Under the pieces are notes generated by a model. The model searched no databases. It saw only the letters and a program-made list of their open reading frames with translations, and was not told the origin of the DNA. A program made the translations under genes and the position numbers. Positions 52,190 through 61,809 of a DNA stretch of 64,000 nucleotides are shown in pieces (within the stretch, counting starts at the first letter, position 1; every line of letters starts with the position of its first letter). Source of the stretch: REEB95 sp035632055 (GTDB lineage: Bacteria > Pseudomonadota > Alphaproteobacteria > ATCC43930 > CGMCC-115725); NCBI GenBank assembly GCA_035632055.1, contig DASQHO010000001.1:14882-78881 (forward strand), read 5' to 3'.

Positions 52190-53988
52190 CCCATTGCTTC
52201 AAGCTGATCGATGAAGCCAGCGATCACGCCGAGGCCCTTCTGCCAGAATTTAGGATCCGACGCGTCGAGGCCGAACGGCGCCAACAGCTCCTTGTGCCGC
52301 TTGGTGCCGCCCGCCTTGAGCATGTCGAGATATTTCTCGGCAAAGCCCTGTGCCGCGCCCTGATAAACCGCATAGAGCGAGTTCACCAGGCAATCGCCGA
52401 ATGCGTAGGCGTAGACATAGAACGGCGTATGAATGAAGTGCGGGATGTAAGCCCAATACCAGCGGTATTCGCCCTCGAAGCGGATCGCGGGACCGAGACT
52501 CTCTCCCTGCACATCGAGCCAGATCGTTGCGATGCGCTCGGCGGTCAATTCGCCCTGGCGGCGCTCGTCATGCACGCGGCGTTCGAATTCGACGAAGGCG
52601 ATCTGCCGCACGACGGTGTTCAGCATGTCCTCAACCTTGGCGGCAAGCATCGCCTTGCGGCGTTTCGCGTTTTTCTCGCCAGCGAGCATCGCCTGGAACG
52701 TCAGCATCTCGCCGAAAACTGAGGCGGTTTCGGCCAGGGTCAGCGGCGTGTCCGACATCAGCGCGCCACGTGGGCCGGCCAGCACCTGGTGGACACCATG
52801 GCCGAGTTCGTGCGCCAGCGTCATCACGTCGCGCGTGCGGCCCAAATAATTGAGCAGCAGATACGGGTGCGCGCTCGGCACCGTCGGATGCGCGAAGGCG
52901 CCTGGCGCCTTGCCTGGACGTGCCGGTGCGTCGATCCAACGGTTGTCGAAGAAGCGCTTGCCGACATCGGCCATCACCGGCGAGAAAGCGCCGTAGGCAC
53001 CGAGCACGATCTGCTGCGCTTCAGGCCACGGCACCAGCTTGTTGTCCTGATCCGGCAGCGGCGCATTGCGGTCCCAATAGGCAAGCGTCTTGACGCCGAA
53101 CCATTTCGCCTTGAGTCGGTAATAGCGATGCGCAAGCGTTGGATAGGCGCCGCGCACGGCCGCGATCAGCGCGTCGACGACTTCGTCTTCGACATAGTTG
53201 GCAAGATTGCGCGACGAGATCGGCCGCTTGAAGCCGCGCCAGCGGTCTTCGATCTCTTTGTCCTTGGCCAGCGTATTCGTGACCAAGGCGAAGAGCGGTG
53301 CGCTGTCGCCGAACACCTTGCCGATCGCTTTGGCGGCAGCCTTACGCGTCGCACCATTGGGCTCGGACAGCAAATGGAGCGCCTCGGCGCCGGTCAGGCG
53401 CTTGCCTTTGACCGGGAAACGCAAGGCCGCATTTGTTTCGTCGAAGAGCCGCGTCCACGCGGCGCGACCGGCCACCGATTTCTCGTGCAGCAGCTTTTCG
53501 AGCTCATCCGAAAGCTGGTGCGGGCGGAAGGCGCGCAAATCGCGCAGCCACGGCGCATAGTGCGCAAGCTCCGGCGCCCTCAGCTTGTCATTGAGCACTG
53601 TGTCTTCGATGCGATTGAGCTCGAGCGAAAAGAACAGCAACCGGGTCGAGATGTCGGTCGCCTTTTCCTGCATGTTCTGGAAAAAGCGGCCGTTTTCGGG
53701 ATCGCTCTGATTGTCGGCATAGCGCAGCGAGGCGTAGCTCAGCACGCGTCCGAGCAGCTCCTGGATGCGCTCGTAATCGCGCACCGCGGCGCCCAACTCG
53801 GCACCGGCCATCCCGGCGAGTTTTCCTTGATGTGCCGCCTGGAAACGTTGCGCCGATAGATCCGCTTCGGCCAGATCGCGCTTCAATTCGGCGCTGTCGG
53901 GACCGGGATAAAGATCGTTCAGATTCCATTGCGGCAGGCGACCGAATGCCAGGCTTTTCCGCTTAACCGATGATCGCCGCGCTGCCAT
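52186..53988 (-). CDS. pepF: M3-family oligoendopeptidase F
   Basis: This 600-residue cytoplasmic zinc peptidase of family M3 degrades short peptides. The zinc motif HELGH lies in 'LAHELGHGVHQVLAG', with the third ligand Glu in 'LTLAETASVFGEML'. The large helical N-domain begins 'LPQWNLNDLYPGPDSAEL', a classic PepF start. The C-terminal 'YAYAFGDCLVNSLYAVYQ' is family-typical. Length is normal. The stop overlaps that of the amidohydrolase gene on the other strand. It stands as a single gene, divergent from the acyl-CoA ligase. Confidence 0.95.
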   Translation of the reverse strand: MAARRSSVKRKSLAFGRLPQWNLNDLYPGPDSAELKRDLAEADLSAQRFQAAHQGKLAGMAGAELGAAVRDYERIQELLGRVLSYASLRYADNQSDPENGRFFQNMQEKATDISTRLLFFSLELNRIEDTVLNDKLRAPELAHYAPWLRDLRAFRPHQLSDELEKLLHEKSVAGRAAWTRLFDETNAALRFPVKGKRLTGAEALHLLSEPNGATRKAAAKAIGKVFGDSAPLFALVTNTLAKDKEIEDRWRGFKRPISSRNLANYVEDEVVDALIAAVRGAYPTLAHRYYRLKAKWFGVKTLAYWDRNAPLPDQDNKLVPWPEAQQIVLGAYGAFSPVMADVGKRFFDNRWIDAPARPGKAPGAFAHPTVPSAHPYLLLNYLGRTRDVMTLAHELGHGVHQVLAGPRGALMSDTPLTLAETASVFGEMLTFQAMLAGEKNAKRRKAMLAAKVEDMLNTVVRQIAFVEFERRVHDERRQGELTAERIATIWLDVQGESLGPAIRFEGEYRWYWAYIPHFIHTPFYVYAYAFGDCLVNSLYAVYQGAAQGFAEKYLDMLKAGGTKRHKELLAPFGLDASDPKFWQKGLGVIAGFIDQLEAMG

Positions 53989-54101
53989 GTTCCGCCTCGC
54001 CTGTCGCCCTTATACGTAGGTAACCGGGAAATTGACGCCAAGGCGCAAGCCCTGTATTTCGCAGGGGCCCGCGAGCCAGAGCGGCGTCGATTCGGGGACC
54101 G

Positions 54102-55898
54102 ATGGATTACCACAGCTGCCCCAACCTCGCCGCGATGTTTTTCGCCGAAGCGGCCCGCCAAGGCGACCGGCCATTCCTGTGGGCGAAGCAGGACGGTGTC
54201 TACCGCACCTTGAGTTGGCGCGGCGCGCGGCAGCAAGTGAACGATCTGGCCAAGGGCTTGCGTGCGCTCGGCATCGGCCGCGGCGACCGCGTCGTGTTGG
54301 TTGCCGACAACCGCCCCGAATGGGTCGTCGCCGATTTTGCGATCATGAGCGCCGGCGGTATCACCGTGCCGGCCTATACGACGCAAACAATCGAAGATTA
54401 CCGCCACGTCATGACCAATTGCGCGGCCAAGGCGGTGATCGTCTCGACCGTAGCACTGGCGCGGCGCGTGCTGCCGGCGGCGGCGCAATCGCCAAGCGTC
54501 GCCGTGGCCGTAACGATCGAGCCGACGGGCGCCGACACGCCGACGCGCTTCGCGACACGGTCCTGGCAAGATGTCCTCAATCTCGGTGCAGCCGCGTCCG
54601 GCAACGTGGAGGATTGGATCGGCGCGATCGGCCGCGACGACATCGCCTGCCTGATCTACACCTCGGGCACCGGAGGCGCACCCAAAGGCGTGATGACGAC
54701 GCATGGCAACGTCCTGGCCAATTGCCGCTCGGCCTTTGCCCTGCTCGAAAAGCTCGGGCTTGGCCACGAGATCTTCCTGTCGTTCCTGCCGCTGTCGCAT
54801 TCCTACGAGCACACCGCCGGCATGATGTTCCCGATCTCGCTCGGCGCTGAAATCTATTTCGCCGAGGGCGCCGAGACGCTGGCGGCCAACCTGCTCGAGG
54901 CGCGGCCGACGATCATGACGGCAGTGCCGCGACTCTACGAGGCGTTCCACCAGCGCATTCTGCGCGCTGTCGAACGCGAAGGCGGATTCAAAGCCAGGTT
55001 GTTCTTCAAGGCGCTGGCGCTCGGCCGCAAGCGGTACGAGCAGCCGAACGATCTTGGCCCGATCGCGCGCCTCGAGGATGCGATCCTCGACGCGCTGGTG
55101 CGGCGCAAGCTGAAAGCGCGTTTCGGCGGCCGGCTCAAGGCGATGGTCTCGGGCGGTGCCGCGCTCAATCCGGAAATTGGCCGGTTCTTTCTCGCCCTCG
55201 GCCTGCGGCTGCTGCAAGGTTACGGCCAGACCGAAGCGGCGCCTGTGATCAGCGCCAATCCGCCCGACCGGATCAAGATCGACACCGTCGGTTTGCCGGT
55301 GGTCGGCGTCGAGATCGGCTTCGCCGAGGATGGCGAGATCCTGGTTCGCGGCGACAACGTGATGAAAGGTTATTGGAACGATCCCGAGGCGACGGCGCGT
55401 GCGCTCGCCGGCGGCTGGCTGCACACCGGCGACGTCGGCCGCCTCGACCGCGAAGGCTTCCTAGTAATCACCGACCGCAAGAAGGACTTCATCAAGACTT
55501 CCGGCGGCGAGATGGTCGCACCGGCGCGCATCGAGGGCTGCCTGACGCTGCAGCCGGCGATCGGCCAGGCGATGGTTGCGGGCGATCGTCAGTCCTATCT
55601 TGTCGCAGTGCTGGTGCCGAGTGCGCATCTCATCGAACAAAGCGCACACCATTATAAGGGCGCCGCCGACATGCCGTTCGCCGACCGGCCCGACATTCGT
55701 GAAGCTTTGGCTGCGGCGGTGACGCAGGCGAATGCTTCCCTCGCTCCATTCGAGCGCATCCGCCGTTTCATCGTCGCCAACGAGCCGTTCACCACCGCCA
55801 ACCACCAGATGACGCCGACGCTCAAGATCCGGCGTCATGTCATCCGTCAGGTCTACGGCGAAGCGCTGGCCACGCTATATGAAAAGCCGGGCGGCTGA
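54102..55898 (+). CDS. Long-chain acyl-CoA synthetase (AMP-forming)
   Basis: This 598-residue AMP-forming ligase activates fatty acids to acyl-CoA. It has the adenylate motif 'LIYTSGTGGAPKGVMTTHGN', 'GYGQTEAAPVIS', 'HTGDVGRLDREGFLVITDRK' and the C-terminal-domain 'KDFIKTSGGEMVAPARIE'. The FadD15/FAA1-type layout, with an extended region after 'PTIMTAVPRLYEAFHQRI', favours long-chain substrates. The start is an ATG after a 113-bp divergent intergenic region. It converges on the epimerase gene and is not in an operon. Confidence 0.94.
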   Translation: MDYHSCPNLAAMFFAEAARQGDRPFLWAKQDGVYRTLSWRGARQQVNDLAKGLRALGIGRGDRVVLVADNRPEWVVADFAIMSAGGITVPAYTTQTIEDYRHVMTNCAAKAVIVSTVALARRVLPAAAQSPSVAVAVTIEPTGADTPTRFATRSWQDVLNLGAAASGNVEDWIGAIGRDDIACLIYTSGTGGAPKGVMTTHGNVLANCRSAFALLEKLGLGHEIFLSFLPLSHSYEHTAGMMFPISLGAEIYFAEGAETLAANLLEARPTIMTAVPRLYEAFHQRILRAVEREGGFKARLFFKALALGRKRYEQPNDLGPIARLEDAILDALVRRKLKARFGGRLKAMVSGGAALNPEIGRFFLALGLRLLQGYGQTEAAPVISANPPDRIKIDTVGLPVVGVEIGFAEDGEILVRGDNVMKGYWNDPEATARALAGGWLHTGDVGRLDREGFLVITDRKKDFIKTSGGEMVAPARIEGCLTLQPAIGQAMVAGDRQSYLVAVLVPSAHLIEQSAHHYKGAADMPFADRPDIREALAAAVTQANASLAPFERIRRFIVANEPFTTANHQMTPTLKIRRHVIRQVYGEALATLYEKPGG

Positions 55899-55908
55899 GC
55901 GGGAAGCC

Positions 55909-56895
55909 TTAGCGCCGCTTGTGATAGTCGCGGTACCAATCGACGAAACGGCGCAGACCGTCGCCGATCTTGGTGCGCGGCGCGAATCCGAGATCGCGGC
56001 GCGCAGCGCTGATGTCGGCATACGTTGCCGGCACATCGCCTTTCTGCATCGGCAGATTCTGACGCTTGGCGGTCTTGCCTAAAGCCGCTTCGAGCGCCGC
56101 GACGAAATTGCCGAGATCCTCGGCCCGGTTGTTGCCGAGGTTGTAGATCCGATGCGGCGGCCCGCCGGGCCCGCCATCAGGCGGCGGCCGGTCGAGCGCG
56201 GCGAGCACACCGGCAACGACATCGTCGATATAGGTGAAGTCACGGCGCATGCGGCCGTCGTTGAACAGCTTGATCGGCCTGCCGCGCTCAATCGCGTCGA
56301 CGAACAGCCACGCCGCCATGTCGGGCCGGCCCCACGGACCATAGACTGTGAAGAAGCGCAGCCCGGTCGTCGGGATGCGATAGAGATGCGCGTAGCAATA
56401 GGCCATCAGCTCGTCGGCGCGCTTGGTGGCGGCGTACAGCGATTGCGGCGTCTCAACCCGATCGTCCTCGGCGAACGGCAGCTTGGTATTGCTGCCATAG
56501 ACCGACGATGAGCTGGCATAGACGAAATGCTTGAGGCCCTTGAGCGCACGGCAGGCCTCCATCACTTCAAGATGCGCCACCAAGTTCGACGCAGCGTAGA
56601 CGCGCGGATGATCGAGCGAATAGCGCACGCCAGCCTGCGCCGCCAAATGCACGACGCGGTCGACGCTGCGCACGCGCTTGACCAAGGCCTCGACCCGCCC
56701 CGCCGCCGCGAGGTCCAGCCGATGGAACGTGAAATTCCGCTGCGCCTGCAGCCGCTTCAGCCGCGCGCGTTTTAGTGCCACCGAATAGTAAGCGTTGAGA
56801 TTGTCGACCCCGACGACGCGCTCGCCGCGCGCCAGCAACGCTGCCGAAACGTGGTAGCCGATGAAGCCGGCGGCGCCGGTGACAAGTACAGTCAT
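55909..56895 (-). CDS. UDP-glucuronate 4-epimerase-like NAD-dependent epimerase
   Basis: This 328-residue extended SDR has 'VTGAAGFIGYHVSAALLARG', the long loop 'GVDNLNAYYSVALKRARLKR' typical of UDP-glucuronate 4-epimerases, catalytic Ser in 'ASSSSVYG', YxxxK in 'SLYAATKRADELM', and 'LRFFTVYGPWGRPDMA'. The PWGRPDMA segment supports UDP-GlcA/UDP-GalA conversion. Its substrate would be supplied by Ugd encoded about 8 kb away. It is a single gene on the minus strand between ligase and alcohol dehydrogenase. Confidence 0.92.
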   Translation of the reverse strand: MTVLVTGAAGFIGYHVSAALLARGERVVGVDNLNAYYSVALKRARLKRLQAQRNFTFHRLDLAAAGRVEALVKRVRSVDRVVHLAAQAGVRYSLDHPRVYAASNLVAHLEVMEACRALKGLKHFVYASSSSVYGSNTKLPFAEDDRVETPQSLYAATKRADELMAYCYAHLYRIPTTGLRFFTVYGPWGRPDMAAWLFVDAIERGRPIKLFNDGRMRRDFTYIDDVVAGVLAALDRPPPDGGPGGPPHRIYNLGNNRAEDLGNFVAALEAALGKTAKRQNLPMQKGDVPATYADISAARRDLGFAPRTKIGDGLRRFVDWYRDYHKRR

Positions 56896-57011
56896 GCGCG
56901 GAAGAGTTCCCCGATTGGACGCGCCTCTATAGCGCGACCGGACACGGAAATCACCCCTTGCGGCAACACGACACGGGGCTAAGCTCGAACCGAAGTACGC
57001 GAGGCCGGCCC

Positions 57012-58067
57012 ATGAAAAGCTACGTCTTGACCGAATTCGGCAAGCCGCTGACCGTGACCGAGACGCCGACGCCGCAGCCGCAAGGCTCCGAGGTGCTGCT
57101 GAAGACGTTGGCGGCCGGCGTTTGCCACAGCGATCTTCATCTGCACGACGGCTTTTACGAGCTGGGCGGCGGCAAGCGTCTCACGCTATCCGATCGCGGC
57201 ATCACGCCGCCGATTACGATGGGCCATGAGATCGCCGGCGCCGTCGCTGCGGTAGGATCCGATGCGAAGGGCGTCCGTCCAGGCGATAGCTATGTCGCCT
57301 ATCCGTGGATCGGCTGCGGCACTTGTGCGGTTTGCCGCGCGGGCAACGAGCAGCTGTGCAACGACGCGCGCACGCTCGGCATCCGAAAGCCCGGCGGCTA
57401 TGCGGATTACGTGCTTGTGCCGCATCCGCGCTATCTCTATCCGCTCGGTGGCCTGACGCCGCAGGCGGCCGCGCCTTTTGCCTGCTCGGGCCTCACCACC
57501 TATGCGGCGCTGAAACGCGTCGGCGCGGCAACCTATACGACACAGCCAATCCTGATTTTCGGCGCTGGCGGCCTGGGATTGATGTGCCTCAAGCTGTTGA
57601 AGGCGCTCGGCGGCAAAGGCGCGATCGTGGTCGATCTCGACGCCCGGAAACGCGACGAGGCGCTCGCCGCCGGCGCGCTTGCCGTGATCGATCCCAAGGC
57701 CGACAAGCCGAGCCGGGCCGTAAGGGCAGCTGCCAACGGCCCGGTGGCGGCGGTCATTGACCTTGTCGGCGCCAGTGCGACGGCGCAGCTCGGCATCGAT
57801 GTGCTGGCGCGCGGCGGCAAATACGTCATCGTCGGCCTGATGGGCGGCGATATCACGCTGTCGCTGCCGCTGTTGCCGATCCGCTCGATCACCATCGAAG
57901 GCATGCTGGTCGGCAACCTCGCCGAATTCCGTGAGGTGATGGATCTGGTAGCGAGCGGCAAGGTCGAACCGATGCCGCTGGTCGAGCGGCCGTTGGCGCG
58001 CGTGAACGAGACGCTCGAGGATTTACGCGCCGGCCGCATTTACGGCCGGGCCATGCTGACCCCGTAA
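57012..58067 (+). CDS. Zinc-dependent alcohol dehydrogenase
   Basis: This 351-residue medium-chain dehydrogenase has catalytic zinc ligands in 'AAGVCHSDLHLHDG' and 'MGHEIAG'. Four structural-zinc cysteines lie in 'GCGTCAVCRAGNEQLCN', and the NAD motif is 'FGAGGLGLMCLKLLK'. The Asp after the Rossmann fold ('VVDLDARK') suggests preference for NAD+. It probably oxidises a primary alcohol. ATG MKSYVLTEFGK was chosen. It is a single gene ending three bases before the convergent SGNH hydrolase gene. Confidence 0.94.
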   Translation: MKSYVLTEFGKPLTVTETPTPQPQGSEVLLKTLAAGVCHSDLHLHDGFYELGGGKRLTLSDRGITPPITMGHEIAGAVAAVGSDAKGVRPGDSYVAYPWIGCGTCAVCRAGNEQLCNDARTLGIRKPGGYADYVLVPHPRYLYPLGGLTPQAAAPFACSGLTTYAALKRVGAATYTTQPILIFGAGGLGLMCLKLLKALGGKGAIVVDLDARKRDEALAAGALAVIDPKADKPSRAVRAAANGPVAAVIDLVGASATAQLGIDVLARGGKYVIVGLMGGDITLSLPLLPIRSITIEGMLVGNLAEFREVMDLVASGKVEPMPLVERPLARVNETLEDLRAGRIYGRAMLTP

Positions 58068-58070
58068 GCC

Positions 58071-58892
58071 TCAGGAGCCTGACGACCGCGCCGCGAGAAC
58101 GATGCCGCGGCCGATGCTGCGCGCCAAGCAATCGTAACTCGCATCGGTCATGTGCAAATGGTCACGGCCGAGCATGACCGAAAGCGGCATGCGCCGTTCT
58201 TCGGCCCACTCGCGCATCATCGCGAAGCGCCGGATCACCGGCACACCGAGTTCGCTGCCCTCGGCAGCAATGACGCGTTCCATTTCACGGAACGTGGCGT
58301 GCCGGAAAATCGGCGGCGCGTACTGCATATCCATCAGCACGACGTCGATGCCGGCGCGCTGCATGCGCAGGACGCCATCGCGGATCACCGCGCCGGCCGC
58401 GGCCGGATCGACGTCGCGCAGTACGTCGTTGGTCCCGACCTGCCAGATAACGAGGTCGGGATTCGCGGCGATGACGTCGCTGTCGACGCGCGCCAGCGTG
58501 GCCGCGGCAGCTTCGCCGCCGATGCCGCGGTTGAGAACCTCGAATTTGGCGTCTGGAAACCGTCGCGCCAACAAGGCCGCGAGACGACTGGGATAGGTCT
58601 TGTCGCGCGCCGAGGCACCGGTGCCATAAGTCGACGATGAGCCGAAAGCGACGATGACGACGGGGCCGCCCGCCGCAAGTGCCTGCGCCACATGTGGCAG
58701 ATTCATGTCGGCTTCCGCCAGATCGCCGCCGATGCCACAGCCATCGACCGTAGTCTGCGCATGCCGCCCGATTGGCACGGCCATCAACAAGCTGCCGGCG
58801 ATGAGTCCAAGCACGGTCAGGGCCATGAGCGAATGCTGAGCGCGCAGCAGCGCCGGCGTCGGTGGTTTCGATTTCAGCTTGTCGCGCAGCAT
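58071..58892 (-). CDS. SGNH/GDSL hydrolase with N-terminal membrane anchor
   Basis: This 273-residue protein has an uncleaved-looking N-terminal helix ('LMALTVLGLIAGSLLMAVPI'), placing the enzyme in the periplasm. SGNH blocks are block I 'VAFGSSSTYGTG' (Ser nucleophile), block II Gly in 'NRGIGGEAAAATL', block III 'WQVGTNDVL' (GxND) and block V 'GRDHLHMTD' (DxxH). All catalytic elements are therefore present. It likely removes acyl groups from a surface glycan. It is the last gene after OpgC and a second SGNH protein, pointing to acylation/deacylation of one envelope glucan. Confidence 0.88.
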   Translation of the reverse strand: MLRDKLKSKPPTPALLRAQHSLMALTVLGLIAGSLLMAVPIGRHAQTTVDGCGIGGDLAEADMNLPHVAQALAAGGPVVIVAFGSSSTYGTGASARDKTYPSRLAALLARRFPDAKFEVLNRGIGGEAAAATLARVDSDVIAANPDLVIWQVGTNDVLRDVDPAAAGAVIRDGVLRMQRAGIDVVLMDMQYAPPIFRHATFREMERVIAAEGSELGVPVIRRFAMMREWAEERRMPLSVMLGRDHLHMTDASYDCLARSIGRGIVLAARSSGS

Positions 58893-58904
58893 CGCGGACC
58901 GATC

Positions 58905-59678
58905 CTACCGGGCGGCGCGGTCGATCGCGTCGGCCATCGTCTCGCCCAGACAGCGATAGATTTCGCCCGCCAGAACGGCCTGTTTGCCGCTCGGAACATC
59001 GACCAAATCGAAGCGGCCATTGTCGCTCCAGTAGCGCATGATCTGATAACGGTCGAACAGGTACACATCATCCAGATCCGCCGCCCGGTCGATGGCGCCC
59101 AGATAGGGACCAAAATCGATGACCGAGACCAGGCTCGGATTGAACTGCATGTTGACCAGCATGACCGCCGCGCCGGCTGCCCGCAGCTTCGAAATCCCGT
59201 CCTCGAGCGCAGTGGCGAATTCGTCGATTTCCACCGCCCGGACGGCGTCGACAGTGCCGGTCTCCCAGACCACCAGATTGGGCTTGGCAGCGAGCACATC
59301 GGCGGAAAACCGCGCGATCATTTCTCGCGTCGTCTGGCGCGGAACGCCCTTGTTGATGACCGTGATCGGGACGCCGGGATGGCGGCGCGCCAAGGCTTCC
59401 TGCAGCTGCTGCGGATAGGCGTTGGCCGGGCTGCCGGCAGCCACGCCCGCCGTCGATGCACCGCCGATAGCGACAATGACGACCGGCTCCCGCTCGTGAA
59501 AACGCTTGGCCAGGCCGGGCAGCGTCGGATCGGTGGCGATAAGATCGGGCGGCACCGCGCACCGGTTCGGCTTTGGCGCGGAAGGCGCCTGCGTTTGCGC
59601 AATCGCCGGCGCGCCGAGCAGCGGCACGACGATCAGTGCGACAGCCAGCTTGGCGATCGGTCGTGCCATCGCGATCAT
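58905..59678 (-). CDS. Divergent SGNH-hydrolase-like secreted protein
   Basis: This 257-residue paralogue of the next gene has a cleavable signal peptide ('KLAVALIVVPLLGAPAIAQ'). Block I is 'VAIGGASTAGVA' and block II is 'INKGVPRQTT'. At block III it reads 'WETGTVDAV', where the Asn of GxND is replaced by Val, and I see no DxxH motif at the C-terminus. Catalytic ability is doubtful. Its ATG overlaps the end of opgC by four bases, so it is made with that acyltransferase. It may bind substrate or partner the active SGNH enzyme. Confidence 0.82.
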   Translation of the reverse strand: MIAMARPIAKLAVALIVVPLLGAPAIAQTQAPSAPKPNRCAVPPDLIATDPTLPGLAKRFHEREPVVIVAIGGASTAGVAAGSPANAYPQQLQEALARRHPGVPITVINKGVPRQTTREMIARFSADVLAAKPNLVVWETGTVDAVRAVEIDEFATALEDGISKLRAAGAAVMLVNMQFNPSLVSVIDFGPYLGAIDRAADLDDVYLFDRYQIMRYWSDNGRFDLVDVPSGKQAVLAGEIYRCLGETMADAIDRAAR

Positions 59679-60865
59679 TCCGATGCGCCCGCCCCGGCGC
59701 GCGCATCAGGCACGCGGCGGATGGCAAGCTTGTACCATTCGAGCAAGTAGGCGAGACCAATCATCGCCGCAAAGCCGACGAGGTTGACCGCCGCCTGCGT
59801 CAGTACGCCGTCGTAGAACTCGGACAGGATGAAATGGCAGAGCACCGCGAGCACGATGCCGAGACAGAACACATAGAGAGAATGCTGGCCGCAGACGATC
59901 AGCGGCCGAGCCCATCGCCGATGGAGAAACCCGCTGCCCGGCTTGACGAAGACCATGGTCGTCGTAGCGATGGCGAGAAAATCAATCAGCCGTAACGGCG
60001 CCAAGTCGGTCTTGTCGAGCGTGTGCATCCACAACTGCTTTGCCAGCACCAGCGGAAATGGATCGTAGAGCCAGTGGATCGTCCAATCGAGGCTGACCAG
60101 CGCGCAAAACCCGGCGACAGCGATCGCCATTACGCGAAACCATAGGCCGCTGGGAAACGGCCAGACACCGGTGACCCGCGAGAAGCCCGCAGTAGCGCCG
60201 ATGACGAACAGGAACTGCCAGGCGAGCGGATTGAAGAACCAAGGCACGCCGGCCGGGTAGGTGTGCGGAGCCCAGCCCCAGAAAAGCGTTGCAGCGTAGA
60301 GCGCTGCGGAAATCGCGAGCGGCAGCAGCCGGTGAATGCGCAACCCCAGCAGCACCAGCGGGAAGCCAGCGAGCAAGACGATATAGAGCGGCAGGATGTC
60401 GAGAAACGCCGGCTGGAACAGCAGCAGCAGCGCGCCAATCACTGCCAGATGCGGCGTCTCGAGGAAATTGGCGACGCGCATTTCCTCGATATACATCGCG
60501 TTGTGCACCACCAGCACGCTGTATGAGACCTCGGCAACGAAGATCACGAACAGGAAGATGTGCGCGACGTAGAGCTGCCAGACGCGGCGATAGATTTGCG
60601 CCGTCGCCAACAGCGCGCCGTTGCGCATCAGGCTGCGGCCGTAGACCAGCGCAGCGGTGAAGCCGGAGATGAAAATGAAGACTTCGGCGGCGTCGGAAAA
60701 CGCCAGGGCGTGGAATGTTCCGTAGGCGAGGACATTGCCCGGCACGTGATCGATGAAAATGAAGAACAGCGACAGGCCACGGAAGAAATCAAGGCGGAGG
60801 TCGCGCTCCACTTTCGCCTCGCCGCGCCCGGGCGCCACTCCGGCCATGGGAGCATGCACGTCCAT
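59675..60865 (-). CDS. opgC: OpgC-domain membrane acyltransferase
   Basis: This 396-residue integral membrane protein of the OpgC family adds succinyl or related groups to periplasmic glucans. The diagnostic N-terminus is 'RDLRLDFFRGLSLFFIFIDH', followed by 'GNVLAYGTFHALAFSDAAEV' and 'FIFISGFTAALVYG'. About ten helices are predicted. In E. coli OpgC modifies osmoregulated glucans. Here it begins a three-gene unit with two SGNH-type proteins, suggesting that the group added can also be removed. No opgGH glucan synthase genes are in the window. Confidence 0.92.
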   Translation of the reverse strand: MDVHAPMAGVAPGRGEAKVERDLRLDFFRGLSLFFIFIDHVPGNVLAYGTFHALAFSDAAEVFIFISGFTAALVYGRSLMRNGALLATAQIYRRVWQLYVAHIFLFVIFVAEVSYSVLVVHNAMYIEEMRVANFLETPHLAVIGALLLLFQPAFLDILPLYIVLLAGFPLVLLGLRIHRLLPLAISAALYAATLFWGWAPHTYPAGVPWFFNPLAWQFLFVIGATAGFSRVTGVWPFPSGLWFRVMAIAVAGFCALVSLDWTIHWLYDPFPLVLAKQLWMHTLDKTDLAPLRLIDFLAIATTTMVFVKPGSGFLHRRWARPLIVCGQHSLYVFCLGIVLAVLCHFILSEFYDGVLTQAAVNLVGFAAMIGLAYLLEWYKLAIRRVPDARAGAGASE

Positions 60866-60951
60866 GCCGGCGACTCTACCGGGCGACGCGGGGTAACGCG
60901 AGGCTCGGCCCGCCGCTGGCCGGAAATGCGCCCGGTAGCGGCGGCCTGCAG

Positions 60952-61809
60952 CTAGATCGCGTCGAGCTGCCAGGCGATATCGTTGTAGATGTTCCAGAGA
61001 TAGCCGATATCCGCCGTGCCGACGAGCGCATAGGCATGGCCATGGTGCCGCCAGTAGAGGATGTTCAGGTCCTCGCGGCGGTCGAACGTCGGCGCGAGAT
61101 CGGACTTCGACGATTCAGCCTCGACGAAGGTCAGCGGCCCAAGATTCTTGTTGTCCGTCGTATAGAACAGCTGCGTCGCCGGCCGTCCGTCGATTACTAA
61201 CAGCCGTGCGCCCTGGAAGTCGAGGCTCCACGGCTTCAGGTTCGGCAGGCGGAAATCCGCCGGCAGCTGCCCGGCCTTGCGCGCGGCGTCGCTGGTCGCG
61301 TCGGCCGGCACGTCCATCAGCGCGCGGTCGTTGGCGCCCGCCTTCACGAACAGCTTGTGATAGCCGGCGATGCTGTCGAGCCAATTGGTACCGGCGCCGG
61401 CGGTGACCAGATCCTGCTGCGCCGTCAGGCTCGCCGTCTGCTCGGTACCGGCGATGAAACCGAGACCGCCGCCGACCATGAGGCCGGCGAGCGCAGCCGC
61501 CACCGGCACGCCGATCCACCACGGCCGCTCGCCCAGCGCGAGCCGCCAACGCGCCAAGCGCGTCAATGTGCGCTGCAGCGCACTCAGCCCGCGGTCGCCG
61601 CGGGCCGCCGCGATCAGGCGTTCAGGCACCGGTTCACGCAAAACGTCGTCATAAGCGGCGCGGATGAGCCGCGCGCTGGCATTGAGGCGTTCGGCATGCG
61701 CCTGCAAACGCTCGTCGCACGCCAACGCCCGGATGACCTCCAGGGTATCGCGTTCGTCCAATTCGCCGTCGAGATAGGCGATCAGTGTTTCGTCACTCGG
61801 CCTTTGCAT
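60952..61809 (-). CDS. Membrane anti-sigma factor
   Basis: This 285-residue single-span protein is encoded right behind an ECF sigma gene, overlapping it by 17 bases. The N-terminal cytoplasmic domain has the usual anti-sigma helical start 'ETLIAYLDGELDERDTLEVI'. A membrane helix ('WWIGVPVAAALAGLMVGGGL') lies near residues 95-120. The ~165-residue C-terminal domain is periplasmic. The zinc motif HxxxCxxC of ZAS proteins is absent. It should hold the sigma factor inactive at the membrane until an envelope signal acts on the periplasmic part. Confidence 0.88.
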   Translation of the reverse strand: MQRPSDETLIAYLDGELDERDTLEVIRALACDERLQAHAERLNASARLIRAAYDDVLREPVPERLIAAARGDRGLSALQRTLTRLARWRLALGERPWWIGVPVAAALAGLMVGGGLGFIAGTEQTASLTAQQDLVTAGAGTNWLDSIAGYHKLFVKAGANDRALMDVPADATSDAARKAGQLPADFRLPNLKPWSLDFQGARLLVIDGRPATQLFYTTDNKNLGPLTFVEAESSKSDLAPTFDRREDLNILYWRHHGHAYALVGTADIGYLWNIYNDIAWQLDAI

